From Sophora flavescens (taxonomy: Eukaryota > Streptophyta > Magnoliopsida > Fabales > Fabaceae): 64,000 bases of DNA. A model generated the notes under the pieces. The model was not told where the DNA came from and searched no databases. It worked only from the letters and a program-made list of their open reading frames with translations. Every line of letters begins with the position of its first letter. Position 1 is the first letter of the stretch. This document shows, one piece after another, positions 10,483 to 22,672 of this stretch. The stretch is from positions 107,947,669-108,011,668 of the forward strand of contig CM061069.1 of the NCBI GenBank assembly GCA_030762895.1, read 5' to 3'. The translations under genes were made by a program, and so were the position numbers.

Positions 10483-12085
10483 TGTTGGAACCAAAATGGT
10501 TTTGGATTTAATAATCTCTAAGTTTTGATGCTAACAAAAGGATTAAATTTACTTGGCAAAGTGTTAGTTGAGATCTAACATGTGCTTTCAGTTATACAGG
10601 AATACTTTAATATAAGTAAAATAAACTTGGGATAAGTTTTCATTGAAAAATACGGGTCCACCCTTGTAGACGGGCTGCTAAAAAACTTTGGTAAAGTTAC
10701 TTCTTTAGACTGGTTTACTTAAGTAGACAAAGCTCTAAATATTTGCTAGATGAATACCTAAATAACTTGTTAGGTACAACAAGTCCAAAGACGTGATAAA
10801 TAAGCGCGTCCATCTTACCACGTAAGCAGACGGAAGTAATTAATTGAAGTAAATGAACTGAAAAATAAAGTAATCTAGTAGACAAGCTCTAACCGCCACG
10901 TCACCAGACGGAGATCTTTATAACTCATTAAGGTATAGCAAGTCCGAAGACATGATAGACAAGAGGATATGCCACGTCATCAGACGAGCAAAGTAAAATA
11001 TTGAACAGACTTAGTCTCTCATATAACTAAGTAGACGGAGTTTCTTTTTAGACGAGCTCCATCTTAGAATGAATTAAGTGCAATCCGAATCTCTTGAATT
11101 TATTTCAAATGATTGATATTTATTTCAATAGAATATTTGTTCTTCACATTTGTTTTATCTTCTTTAATGTTTTATTTTGTTGTAAAAGAAACATAGAACC
11201 ATCAAGAAATGCAAAAAAGTAGAATCGTACAATAAGATACTGCAAAACGATCTGTACGATGACAACTTTATGGCTGAAAAAGCTGGATTATACACAAAGG
11301 GGGAACAACAAGTGCTCAAGCTGGAATACGCAGAGGAGTGAACCTCCAAATTCATGCTACCTCGATAACCAAGAGTACTATTCAGTATTGCCACAATCAA
11401 GCTATCAGTCACAATGGATATCATGCATTAAATGCTATCTCTAAACGGGATTATTCAAAGTAACCGTTGAAGAAATACCAGTGAAGAAGAAGATCACTAT
11501 AAATAGAAGACCACAAGTTCTGAAGAACAACTTTTTCCAATCAATAATCACTCATTTTAATATTCTTTCAACAGCAAGAGTCTGTATTCTTTAGTTTGAA
11601 TATTGTTGTAATATTTAACTGATCTTAAACTGTCATATTCTCACACATAGTGAGTTAAGAAGATCAAACATTATATCTCTTTGTTAGAGTTAGAGCCTGA
11701 AGAGGCTTGGTAAGAAAGAAATACTTGTAGCCTAGAGAGGTGTTGAATACTCGGTTGTAATCTATTTGGAGAAATAGTGGATAAATCCTTCAAGTCGAAG
11801 GGACTGGATGTAGCTCTTGGTTGGAAGAGAGTGAACCAGGCTAAAATCTCTTGTGTGAATCTTCTATCTCTAAACTCTTCAGTTTTATTTGCTTATACTA
11901 ACTGTGGGGGTTTTGATATTGCTTTTGTTAAAGTGTTTTAAAAAGGATCTTTGTCTTTGTGCTTGCTTCTGTTTCTAATCTCCTTGAGTGCAAAAATTGT
12001 TTTAAAGGTTGTTTTCGAAAATTATTAACAAACATAATTCAACACCCCCCCCCCCCCCCCTAATTGTGTTTTCCTGTGTCAACTT
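10483..12085 (+). repeat. 5' LTR of element A (last two bases at 33868-33869)
   Basis: About 1.6 kb, closely matching the 3' LTR at 49929-51519. Element B inserted only two bases from its end: the LTR reads ...GTGTCAACTT, B follows, then the duplicated AACTT and the final CA appear at 33863-33869. A CACTATAAATAGAAG promoter-like box lies near 11492. There is a long C run at about 12046-12060. Confidence 0.85.
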
Positions 12086-13923
12086 TGTTAAGTCTCTAAA
12101 ATGTCTGATGTGCATTTCCCTAAGTTTTGATGAGAACTAAACATTGGTTAATGATTTAATTAACCTTCATATTTGTTGCTAACCTATCTATCAAGTGTGT
12201 AGATTAAATAAGAGAATCATTCGTCCAACACTGTTTGAAGATAAAAACTCACACAAGTGTTTTTAAACAAACGTCCAGCACTGAGTGTTTGAAGCGCTCG
12301 TCCAAAACGCAAGAGAAAGAAGGCTGCGTCCACTAAAAGTACCAAAAGGCCGCGTCCACTAAAAGTATCATAAGGCCGCGTCCACTAAAAGTATCAGAAG
12401 GCCGCGTCTACTGAAGGTATCAGAAGCGCATCCACTAAAAGTATCAGAAGGCCGCGTCTACTAAAAACAACAGAAGACCGCGTCTACTTAAAGTATTAGA
12501 ATAGCGCGTCCATCAAAGTATCAGAAAAGCCCGTCCAGTGAGTTATCAGAATTATCCGTCCAATGACGTGGCACTTGGAGCTCGTCCATTAAAGTATCAG
12601 AACAGCGCGTCCATTAAAGTATCAGAACAGCGCGTCCATTAAAGTATCAGAACAGCGCGTCCAATAAAGTATCATAACAGCGCATCCAATAAAGTATCAG
12701 AACAGCCCATCCACTAAGGTTATGGCTCGTCCAATGACGTATCAATTGGAGCTCGTGCATTAAGGTCAGTATGGCTCATCCAATAACATGGCATATGGAG
12801 CTCATCCATTAAGGTCAGAATGTATCCGTCCAATGTTGTGGCAAGAGACTCTCGTCCACTAGAGTAACTGAGACTCTCGTCCACCAGACTAACTGAGGCT
12901 CTCGTCCAGTAAAGTAACAGAGGCTCTCGTCCACTAGAGTAACAGAAGTACTCGTCCACTAAAGGTGACAGAAGCACTCGTCCACTAGTCTTTGGACTTG
13001 CTGAGTCCTTAATATGGAGCTCGTCTACTAGCCCGAATGAAAACTCAAATGACTAGAAAGACGTGATTATTTTCAAGATGGAAGCACTTATCTTATGAAC
13101 GCAAATTCTCTAAGGATTATCAGAATCTTAGTTCAAGAATCAGAAAGAGAATTGAAGCCTTCTCTCCTACTCAGTTTCACGATTATCAAGAAAAGTCAGA
13201 AGCTACTCTTTCAAGCAACCTTGGATAATCAGAACCAAAGACCAGTTAAAGAATGCTTCCAACGTGCTTTATTCCCTAGTACCTCTGGTCCTTACACAAA
13301 AAGGGAAGTGTACTCAGTAAAGTACAAAAAGCTCTCTGGTCAACTTTGATATGGCTGTAGCACGATGAATAAAGCCATGATCCTTCATGTTAGAGTACAA
13401 CCAACGACTCTATTGCATTAATGGCTGCCCAGAACGACTCTATTGCATTAATGACTACTCAAAACGACTCTATTGCAATTAATGAAGTTCTGCTTGAAGT
13501 CAACATCTGAGGGGATGTCTCTAACGGATCCTAAATGCTTGAAGACCATAAATACAGAAGCCATTGAAGATGAAGAAAACAGAGAGAATACACACTGCAT
13601 TAAAACGCCATTACTCTGCTCATTAATTCATTTATTCTTTCATTCTGTATTCTTCAAACATTTTGAAGTTATTACGCAGACTTTCCTAGACTTCACATTT
13701 AAACCACTCTGAGTGTTAGTGAAAGATCTGCCTGTGAGAAATTGTATTTATTACAAACCCAATCTCTCAAACAAACCAGAGTGAGCCTGAAGAGGCTAGG
13801 TGTGCAAATAATACTTGAGTCTGTAACCTTATCTGTTATATTGGATAAATCTTGGTGCTGCCAAGGACTGGACGTAGCTCTTTGATTTGAAGAGTGAACC
13901 AGGATAAATCACCGTGTCAATCT
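12086..13923 (+). repeat. Element B outer 5' LTR, partial
   Basis: It starts TGTTAAGTCTC and is cut at GTGTCAATCT, where the next full LTR begins. It lacks the last ~200 bases of the LTR and has no primer site after it. Variants such as CCAAAAGGCCGCG and AAAACTCACACAAG are shared with the 3' LTR at 31722 and not with the inner LTR at 13924. Confidence 0.85.
12555..12715 (+). repeat. CGTCCA minisatellite in B outer LTR
   Basis: A near-perfect 25 bp unit (GCGCGTCCATTAAAGTATCA plus GAACA) is repeated about five times within a broader field (12300-13010) of looser units, each with a CGTCCA or CGTCTA core. Equivalent arrays lie in the other B LTRs with different unit numbers. Confidence 0.8.
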
Positions 13924-16035
13924 TGTTAAGTCTCTAAAATGTCTGATGTGCATTTCCCTAAGTTTTGATGAAACTAAACATTGGTTAATGATTTAATTAA
14001 CCTTCATATTGGTTGCTAACCTATCTATCGAGTGTGCAGATTAAATAAGAGAATCATTCGTCCAACACTGTTTGAAGATAAAAACTCCCGTCCAACACAC
14101 AAGTGTTTTTAAACAAACGTCCAGCACTGAGTGTTTGAAGCGCACGTCCAAAACGCAAGAGAAAGAAGGCCGCGTCCACTAAAAGTACCGGAAGGCCGCA
14201 TCCACTAAAAGTAACGGAAGGCCGCGTCCACTAAAAGTACCAGAAGACCGCATCCACTAAAAGTATCAGAAGGCCGCGTCCATTAAAGTATCAGAAGCAC
14301 GTCCACTAAAAACATCAGAAGGTCGCGTCTACTAAAAACAACAGAAGACTGCGTCTACTTAAAGTATCAGAATGGCGCGTCCATCAAAGTATCAGAAAAG
14401 CCCGTCCAATGACGTGGCACTTGGAGCGCGTCCATTAAAGTATCAGAATAGCGTGTCCATTAAAGTATCAGAACAGCGTGTCCATTAAAGTATCAGAACA
14501 GTGCGTCCATTAAAGTATCAGAACAGCGTGTCCATTAAAGTATCAGAACAGCGCGTCCAATAAAGTATCAGAACAGCACGTCCACTAAGGTTATGGCTCG
14601 TCCAATGACGTGGCAATTGGAGCTCGTCCATTAAGGTCAGTATGACTCGTCCAATAACATGGCATATGGAGCTCGTCCATTAAGGTCAGAATGTATCCGT
14701 CCAATGTTATGGCAAGAGGCTCTCGTCCACTAGAGTAACTGAGACTCTCGTCCACCAGACTAACTGAGACTCTCGTCCACCAGACTAACTGAGGCTCTCG
14801 TCCAGTAAAGTAACAGAGGATCTCGTCCACTAGAGTAACAGAAGTGCTCGTCCACTGAAGGTGACAGAAGCGCTCGTCCACTAGTCTTTGGACTTGCTGA
14901 GTCCTTGATATGGAGCTCGTCTACTAGCCCAAATGAAAACTCAAATGACTAGAAGGACGTGATCATTTTATGAACGCGAATTCTCTGAGGATTATCAGAA
15001 TCATTTTTCAAAAGCCAGAAAGAGACTTGAAGCCTTCTCTCCTACTCAGTTTCACGATTATCAAGAAAAGTCAGAAGCTACTCTCTCAAGCAACCTTGGA
15101 TAATCAGAACCAAAGACCAGTTAAAGAATACTTCCAACGTGTTTTATTCCCTAGTACCTCTGGTCCTTACACAAAAAAGGAAGTGTACACAGTAAAGTAC
15201 AAAAAGCTATCTGCTCAACTTTGATATGGCTGTAGCACGATGAATAAAGCCATGATCCTTCGTGTTAGAGTACAACCAACGACTCTACTGCATTAATGGC
15301 TGCCCAGAACGACTCTATTACATTAATGACTACTCAGAACGGCTCTATTGCAATTAATGAAGTTCTGCTTGAAGCCAACATCTGAGGGGATGTCTCCAAC
15401 GGATCCAAAATGCTTGAAGACCATAAATACAGAAGCCATTGAAGATGAATAAAAACAGAGAATACACACTACATTAAAACGCCATTACTCTGCTCATTTA
15501 TTTCTTCATTCTTTTATTCTTTATTCTTCAATCATTTTGAAGTTATTAAGCAAACTTTCCTGAACCTTACATTTAAACCACTCTCTGAGTGTTAGTGAAA
15601 GATCTGTCTGTGAGAAACTGTATTTATTACAACCCAATCTCTCAAACAAACTAGAGTGAGCCTGAAGAGGCTAGGTGTGCAAATAATACTTGTCTTGAGC
15701 CTGAAGAGGCTAGGTGTGCAAATAATACTTGAGTCTGTAACCTTATCAGTTATAGTGGATAAATCTTGGTGCTGCCAAGGACTGGACGTAGCTCTTTGAT
15801 TTGAAGAGTGAACCAGGATAAATCATCGTGTCAATCTCTCTTCCCTTAAACTCTTTAATTGCTTTAGTTTTTCTTGAATCTGTCAAGTGGTGTGTGTGTG
15901 GCAGTCACCCGTCCATCCTGTATTCTTTCACTCGTCCAAATCTAGCCTTCTGTTTGAAAAAAGATTTCAGCTTTGACTAAAATTCTGATAAACACAATTC
16001 AACCCCCCTTCTCATGTTTATAGTTGTCTATTTCA
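13924..16035 (+). repeat. Element B inner 5' LTR, complete
   Basis: It starts TGTTAAGTCTC and ends GTTGTCTATTTCA, and is followed two bases later by the primer site. At about 2.1 kb it has the same length class as the 3' LTR but carries distinct variants (for example AAAACTCCCGTCCAACAC near 14083). Its own CGTCCA array lies at about 14425-14600. Confidence 0.88.
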
Positions 16036-16037
16036 GT

Positions 16038-16049
16038 TGGTATCAGAGC
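16038..16049 (+). promoter_or_regulatory. Primer binding site of element B
   Basis: TGGTATCAGAGC is complementary to the 3' end of initiator methionine tRNA, the usual primer for plant copia elements. It begins three bases after the LTR end. Confidence 0.92.
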
Positions 16050-16106
16050 TCAGTATCTGGGTTGAGCATCTAACAGTGTAGAGGTAAAAGGTCCTGAAGA
16101 ATAGAC

Positions 16107-16705
16107 ATGACGGCTGGAGCTAGTACAAGCATAAGTCATCAGACTGAAGGAGCCTCCCTAACCAGACCTCCTTACTTCAATGGAGAAAATTACAACTACT
16201 GGAAAGATAGATTTCAGTGGTTCATTCTATCCACAAACTCTGATCTTTGGGATGTCATCACAGATGGTCCATTCATTCCCAAGAATGATGATAACACTGA
16301 CAAACCAAAAGCTCAGTGGACTGCTGCAGAAAAATCAAAATGGGAGCTGAATCACAAAGCCAGATACAACATCATTTGTGCTCTCAGTCCGGAGGAGTTT
16401 GAAAAGGTATGTGCCTGTGACTCTGCAAAAGAAATATGGGATACCTTAGCTGTCACACATGAAGGAACAACAAAAGTCAAAGAATCAAAGATTGCCATAC
16501 TTGTTAGAAAGTATGAACTGTTCATCATGGAGGAAGGAGAATCTGTTACTCAGATGATAGGAAGATTTCAAACTATCATCAACGGTTTAAAATCTCTTGG
16601 CAAAATTTATACCAATACTGAGAAGGTTGGTAAGATTCTGAGAAGTCTACCTAAACAGTGGAGACCTTTGGTCACTGCTATCTCCCAAGCCAAGGATCTC
16701 ACTAC
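16107..16705 (+). pseudogene. Element B gag, N-terminal part (split by element G)
   Basis: The reading frame opens with MTAGASTSIS and shows the copia gag landmarks PPYFNGENYNYWKDRF, LWDVITDGPFIPK, CACDSAKEIWDTLAVTHEGT and GKILRSLPKQWRPLVTAI. It is open to the insertion point of element G after KDLTTL, and the same frame resumes at 27085 beyond G with TMDELL. Gag forms the particle and binds RNA. This half is undamaged apart from the insertion. Confidence 0.88.
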
Positions 16706-16710
16706 CTTGA

Positions 16711-18251
16711 TGATGAGTGTGATTTCACCTCAATTTCCATGTACATTTCTGCATGCATTTGCATATAGTTAGGCCATTTTAGTGTTTATTTTGTTTAGTT
16801 TTTCCTTTGGAACAGATAAGGTGGTATTGTGTGTTGTTTTGCAGATATTCATGATTAAATGCCCAAGAATTAGCAAGTATGAAGCTTGGATGACTTAGAG
16901 CTTTGAAAGATAAGAAATTGAGCCAAGCAGAGAGTATCACGGCCTAGCCGTGATGGCCCTCACGGCCGTGAGGGAGCAGTAGCTGAAGAAAGAATTGAGC
17001 CAAAAGTCAGAAGCTGTCACGGCCTAGCCGTGACGGCTATCACGGTCGTGACGTGTCAGCTGTGCCAGATCTCCAAAAGTCAGAGACGATCACGGCCTAG
17101 CCGTGATGGATATTACGGCCGTGATAAATTAGTTGGAAAAGTCAGAGACGATCACGGCCTAGCCGTGATGGATATTACGGCCGTGATAAATCAGTTGGAA
17201 AAGTCAGAGACGATCACGGCCTAGCCGTGATGTCTATCACGGCCGTGACCTGTTTGTTGGAAAAGTCAGAAAGGATCACGGCCTAGCCGTGATGAGTATC
17301 ACGGCCGTGATGAATCAGTAAATGAAGCGGTGCCAAGTCAGAAACCATCACGGCCTGGCCGTGATGGCTATCACGGCCGTGACCGGCCACGAGTACTAGA
17401 AAAACTGAGCAGAACAGAAGGGGATTCGATTATTCAGAAAACCCTAAAGAAAAATCCTCTGCTGCTGTGGCTGTGTGCATCATTCCATGGAGCTCTCCCC
17501 TTTGTTCATCTCTGTAATTATTCCTTTTGTTTTACTTTCAATTATGTGTAGCTAAACTCCCCTTTTGTTGGGGTTAGACTATTGCTATCTGAACTTGGTT
17601 GTAAAAATGATTTGATTTTAATACAGTTTCCTTCTTCTTTGTGAGTATATAATTCTATGCTTAATGCTTTCCTAGGCTTGATCATCTTAGGAATGATTAG
17701 TTGCTTTAATAGACAATTGAAAGGTTGATGTTAAAGCATGCTCATGAATTATATGCCAAGTAGTCCAAGAATCTAGACATAGGTGTTGGCTACTTGCAAT
17801 CTTATGAATCTTGTTCTTAATGCAATTTCTCTTATTAATCCACCTAAGACATTAGGGTTTAATTTGAGATTTTAGGCTCAATGCACCCAAGACATTAGGC
17901 TTGAGTATATTAGAAAAGATTCGATTGTCATAAGTGAAGTAGGAATTGTGTTAGTTATCATTTCATAACAATCAAGGGAGGATTAGCTTAGTCTAACCCT
18001 AGCAATCTTATATCATTGTTATTCATCTCTCTGTTTTCACATCAACTGTTTGAGAAAAATCCAAAAAGAACAAAAATATTTTCTTCTTGTTTGTTTGCTA
18101 GATGTTAGAACAAACTTCAATCCAAAATTCGATCGCCTAGATAGTAGTCAAATTTGCGAAGTGGTAATTGTCCACGATCCCTGAGAACGATATCCGGTCT
18201 TACCATTTTTATTACTTGCAACGAACCGGTACACTTGCCGAGTACGTGTCA
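16711..18251 (+). repeat. 5' LTR of element G
   Basis: It carries the terminal pair TGATGA...GTGTCA, the palindromic minisatellite at about 16938-17385 and a relatively unique right half. It differs from the 3' LTR only at scattered sites, mostly within the first minisatellite units. Confidence 0.92.
16938..17385 (+). repeat. Palindromic minisatellite in the G 5' LTR
   Basis: Seven or so units of about 62 bp, each containing the palindromes CACGGCCTAGCCGTG and TCACGGCCGTGA separated by a few bases, with a GAAAAGTCAGA spacer. The unit can fold into paired hairpins and is GC-rich compared with its surroundings. The same array recurs in the 3' LTR at about 25761-26213. Confidence 0.88.
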
Positions 18252-18257
18252 AGTTTT

Positions 18258-18275
18258 TGGCGCCGTTGCCGGGGA
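18258..18275 (+). promoter_or_regulatory. Primer binding site of element G
   Basis: TGGCGCCGTTGCCGGGGA lies six bases beyond the LTR. This is the standard Athila/Tat primer site form, usually assigned to aspartate tRNA. Confidence 0.88.
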
Positions 18276-18442
18276 TCGGTGTGCCAATATCACGAGTACC
18301 AAAGGGGACTCCTAATTTAGGCATTTTATTTTTTTTACTGTTTTCCTACTGTGTTTTTCGTTCTTAATTTCTGTATCTCTACTGTGAATTTCTGCAAGTG
18401 CTGTTTTTCTGTTTGTTCTGTGCTACTCCGTTTGTTCAGTGT

Positions 18443-21400
18443 ATGCGAGGTACAATCGACCCAGGTGAACTCCAATTCGAACCTGAGATCGAGAGACTCT
18501 GCAGAAGGAATAGAAAGAAAACCAAGGCCAGACAGAATAGAGAAAGAGCATCTTCCAGTAGACAAGAGCAGCAAGTTGAGTTACCCAGTGTGCAAGAACC
18601 ACAAATTGAAATAGCAGCTGTGACCATGGCAGAAGAGAATGCACCAAGGAGAACAATGGGGGACTACACTTCCCCTAGAGTTGATAGATGTGGAACTCCG
18701 ATTGTGAGACCTGCAGTGGCCTGCAATAATTTCGAAATCAAGGCCTCACTTCTCCACCTTGTGCAGCAAAACCAATTTGGAGGGTTAGAGAGTGAAGACC
18801 CTCATGCTCATATTGGTACCTTCATTGAGCTGTGTGACACCATCAAGTTAAATGGAGCTTCCGATGAGGCCATTCGGTTAAGGCTTTTCCCTTTCTCTTT
18901 GAGGGATAGAGCCAAGGCATGGCTTCAATCTCATCCTCATGGAAGCATCATCACCTAGAACGACTTGGTCAGCAAATTTTTGTCTCGCTTCTTCCCTCCG
19001 TCAAGGATGATTAAACTGAGATCAGAGATCAATGCCTTTGCACAGAGGGATGGTGAGTCACTATATGAAGCCTGGGAGAGATTCAAGTCCTTACTCACAG
19101 CTTGTCCCAATCATGAACTAGAGACATGGCAGCAGGTTGCAACTTTTGTTAATGGGCTCAACAGGAATTCAAGAAGTATGATTGAAGCGGCTGCAGGAGG
19201 TACATTGAGTCAAAAGACACCGGAAGAAGCAAAGGACTTGATTGAGAACATGGCTAACAATGACTATCAAATGCCTAGTTCTCGGTCAATGGTCAGTAGA
19301 GGTGTTCTAGAGCTGGATGAAATTGGTGCCCTCAAGGCACAAATGGCTATTCTTACCAAACAACTGGGGTCGGTTCAACTGCAGAACTCTCAAGTACAAG
19401 CTGTTCAAGCTCAAGGTGCCTCAGTGTGTGATTTTTGTGGAGGCAACCATGCAAATGGAAACTGTGAGATCAACGTGGTTGGGAGCTCGGGACAAGAAGA
19501 GGTAAACTATATGGGCAACCAAGGGCCTAGAAATGATCCCTACTCCAACACCTACAATCCGGGGTGGCGCAATCATCCCAACTTTAGTTGGAGACAAGGA
19601 CAAAGTTCACATACTCAAGCAAAGCCTCCTCAAGAGAGTTCAAGCAAATTGGAGAACCTTCTAGGTCAGTTCATGCAAGCCACTCAAGAGACTATGAAGA
19701 CTCAGAATGCCTCAATCAAGAACTTGGAGCATCAAATGGGCCAACTAGCAAGGCAGATGGCAGAGAGACCTCCAGGACAATTGCCTGGGGATACTGAGAA
19801 GAACCCAAGGGAAGATTGTAAGGCCATAGTTACAAGAAGTGGGAGAATGTTAAGTCCACAAGAAAAAGAGAAAGAAGAGAAGACAAGTGATGCTGGAATT
19901 GACAAGGGGCAATTTGAAGAGGTAAACAATGAAGAACCCGGAACTTCCCAAGGTACTACCTCTAATCCTATTGATGTAGAAGCTGAAGAACCACAGAGGG
20001 AGAAATTGGTTGATGAAGAATTTGCAAAGAAGAAGACTAGAAGACAGATTCTGGAAGAGGCTGATAATCCCAAAGAGCTGCCCCCATATTTCAGAATTCC
20101 GTACCCCCAACGGTTAAAGAAAGAAGCAAAAGATCAGCAGTTTTCTAAGTTCCTGGATGTATTCAAAAAGCTACAAATAAACATCCCGTTTGCTGAAGCT
20201 CTACAGCAGATGCCTTCCTACGCAAAATTCATGAAAGAGATCCTTACAAACAAAAGAAGGTGGAAGGAGGAGACAGTTATGCTTACTGAAGAGTGCAGCG
20301 CTATACTTCAAAGGAAGCTGCCAGTAAAAATGAAGGATCCGGGCAGTTTCACTATCCCATGCACTATAGGTCATCTGAACATAGGGAGAGCATTGTGCGA
20401 TTTAGGGGCAAGTATTAATCTGATGTCGCTCTCCATTTTCAAGAAGCTGGGGATTGGTGAAGTAAAACCAACAGGAATTTCTCTTCAACTGGCAGACCGC
20501 TCAATTACATATCCCTATGGTGTTGTGGAGGATTTGTTGGTGAAGGTAGATAAGTTCATTTTTCCAGCAGATTTTGTGGTGTTAGATATGGCTGAAGATG
20601 GTGATACTCCTCTGATTCTCGGGAGACCATTCCTAGCAACAGGTAGAGCCTTGATCGATGTTAATCAAGGGGAATTGGTACTTCGGGTACAGGACGAAAA
20701 GGTCACTTTTAATGTGTTTGAAGCGATGAAGCACCCAAGCGACAAGGACACATGCATGATAGTGGACCTCATTGATTCATTAGCTGACAAGAGTTTGCAC
20801 CAGAAGTTTGAAGATTCATTAGAAGCCGCTCTAATGGTAGAGGATGTAGAAGAAGAAGTAGGTGCAGAAGAAGTTGATCTCATGATTAAATCTCTGGAGG
20901 CTTGTCTGGTTGTGAACACTGATGAAGACAAAGTGGTGGAAGATGTGAGAATTGAAGATAAGGGTGACCCACCGGTGCTAGAGTTGAAGGAATTGCCATC
21001 CCATCTCCGTTATGCCTTCCTGGGGATGAACTCTTCATTCCCAGTCATCATCAGTAGTGGGTTGAATTCCTTGGAAGAAGAGAAGCTGTTAAGGGTTCTT
21101 AGAGAGCACAAATCTGCAATCGGATGGTCTATGTCCGATTTGAAAGGGATAAGCCCCTCCTTCTGCATGCACAAAATCCGTGTGGAGGAAAAATTCAAGC
21201 CGGTTAGGCAACCGCAAAGAAGACTCAACCCGAATATGAAGGAAGTTGTGAGGAAGGAGATTGTGAAGTTGTTGGATGCGGGCATTATCTATCCCATCTC
21301 CGATAGTCCATGGGTGAGTCCGGTCCAAGTTGTGCCGAAGAAGGGGGGGATGACAGTGGTGGCGAATGAAAGGAATGAACTTATTCCCTCCAGGACCGTG

Positions 21401-22657
21401 TCTGGATGGAGGGTATGCATTGACTACAGAAGACTGAATGAGGCCACTAGAAAAGACCACTTTCCATTACCCTTCATTGATCAGATGCTAGAAAGGTTGG
21501 CGGGTCATGCTTTCTATTGTTTCCTTGATGGATACTCCGGGTATAACCAGATTGTGGTTGACCCGGAGGACCAAGAGAAGACCGCTTTCACCTGCCCTTA
21601 TGGAGTCTATGCATACAGGAGAATGCCTTTCGGGTTGTGCAATGCACCCGCCACTTTTCAAAGGTGCATGCTCTCCATATTTTCTGATATGAATGAGAAG
21701 TTTATTGAGGTATTTATGGACGATTTTTCTGTATTTGGTGATTCATTTGATAACTGTTTGAATAATCTTGCCTGTGTCCTAAAAAGGTGCCAAGAAACTA
21801 ACCTCGTTTTAAATTGGGAAAAATGCCATTTCATGGTTAGGGAGGGTATAGTTCTTGGGCACAAAATTTCATCAAGGGGGATGGAGGTTGATAGAGCCAA
21901 AATTGAAGTAATTGAAAAACTCCCTCCTCCCTTAAATGTGAAAGGTGTTAGAAGCTTCCTAGGGCATGCGGGTTTTTATAGAAGGTTCATAAAAGATTTT
22001 TCAAAAATTGTGAAACCCTTATGCAAGCTTTTGGTAGCTGATACTCCTTTTATATTTGATGATGATTGCATGCATGCCTTCAAAATTTTGAAAGAAAAAC
22101 TCACCACCGCACCAGTCATTGCTCCTCCAGATTGGAGTTTACCTTTTGAGCTAATGTGTGATGCAAGTGACTATGCGGTGGGAGCCATTTTGGGCCAAAG
22201 AAAAAACAAAGTGCTGCATGTCATTTACTATGCCAGTCGTGTGCTTAATGATGCCCAATTGAATTACACTACGACTGAAAAAGAGTTGCTTGTTGTGGTA
22301 TTTGCTTTTGATAAATTTAGATCCTACTTGATTGGTTGTAAAACTACAGTCTACACTGATCATTCTGCTTTGAGATATCTGATGACTAAACAGGATGCTA
22401 AGCCAAGGCTTATTAGGTGGATCTTGCTACTCCAAGAGTTTGATTTGGAAATAAAGGACAAGAAAGGAGTGGAGAATGTGGTAGCGAGACCATTTGTCCA
22501 GGCTCCCACAAGCAGATGTCCAAGCGAAGCAAAGTTGCCAATTCAAGAGGAATTTCCGGATGAAAAGTTGTTTGTGGTGCAAGTGGCACCTTGGTTCATG
22601 GATATTGCAAATTACAAGGCGGCCAATAAGATTCCTAAGGACTTCAATGCGCAGTGA
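18443..22657 (+). pseudogene. Element G gag-protease-reverse transcriptase-RNase H
   Basis: A single frame encodes gag (MRGTIDPGELQ, then PHAHIGTFIELCDTIK and RDRAKAWLQSHPHGSI). A lone TAG at 18956 stands where a tryptophan is expected. Gag continues from 18965 (FFPPSRMIKLRSEINAF) to a knuckle-like CDFCGGNHANGNC. The protease motif LCDLGASINLMS is near 20395. Reverse transcriptase has DYRRLNEATRKDHFPLPFID and the catalytic FMDDFSVFG near 21715. RNase H has LMCDASDYAVGAILGQ and YTDHSALRYL. The frame ends at a TGA at 22655 where a short frameshift begins. It would copy element RNA into DNA in cytoplasmic particles. I chose the ATG at 18443 because Athila gags begin near PGELQ; an upstream ATG at 18398 is also open. 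Confidence 0.88.
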
Positions 22658-22672
22658 AGAAGAAGCTCATTC

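Noticed and set aside
12046..12060. Long C run as a functional element
   Set aside because: It lies in the LTR position where relatives have CCCCCC followed by TTCTTGTGTT; length variation or sequencing slippage explains it. The same applies to 40934-40949.
16938..17385. Regularly spaced repeats resembling a CRISPR array
   Set aside because: The units are contiguous 62 bp repeats within a plant LTR, are duplicated in the other LTR, and have no unique spacers or cas genes.
19421..21900. Several antisense open frames across the Athila gag-pol
   Set aside because: All are shadows of the well-supported plus-strand polyprotein.
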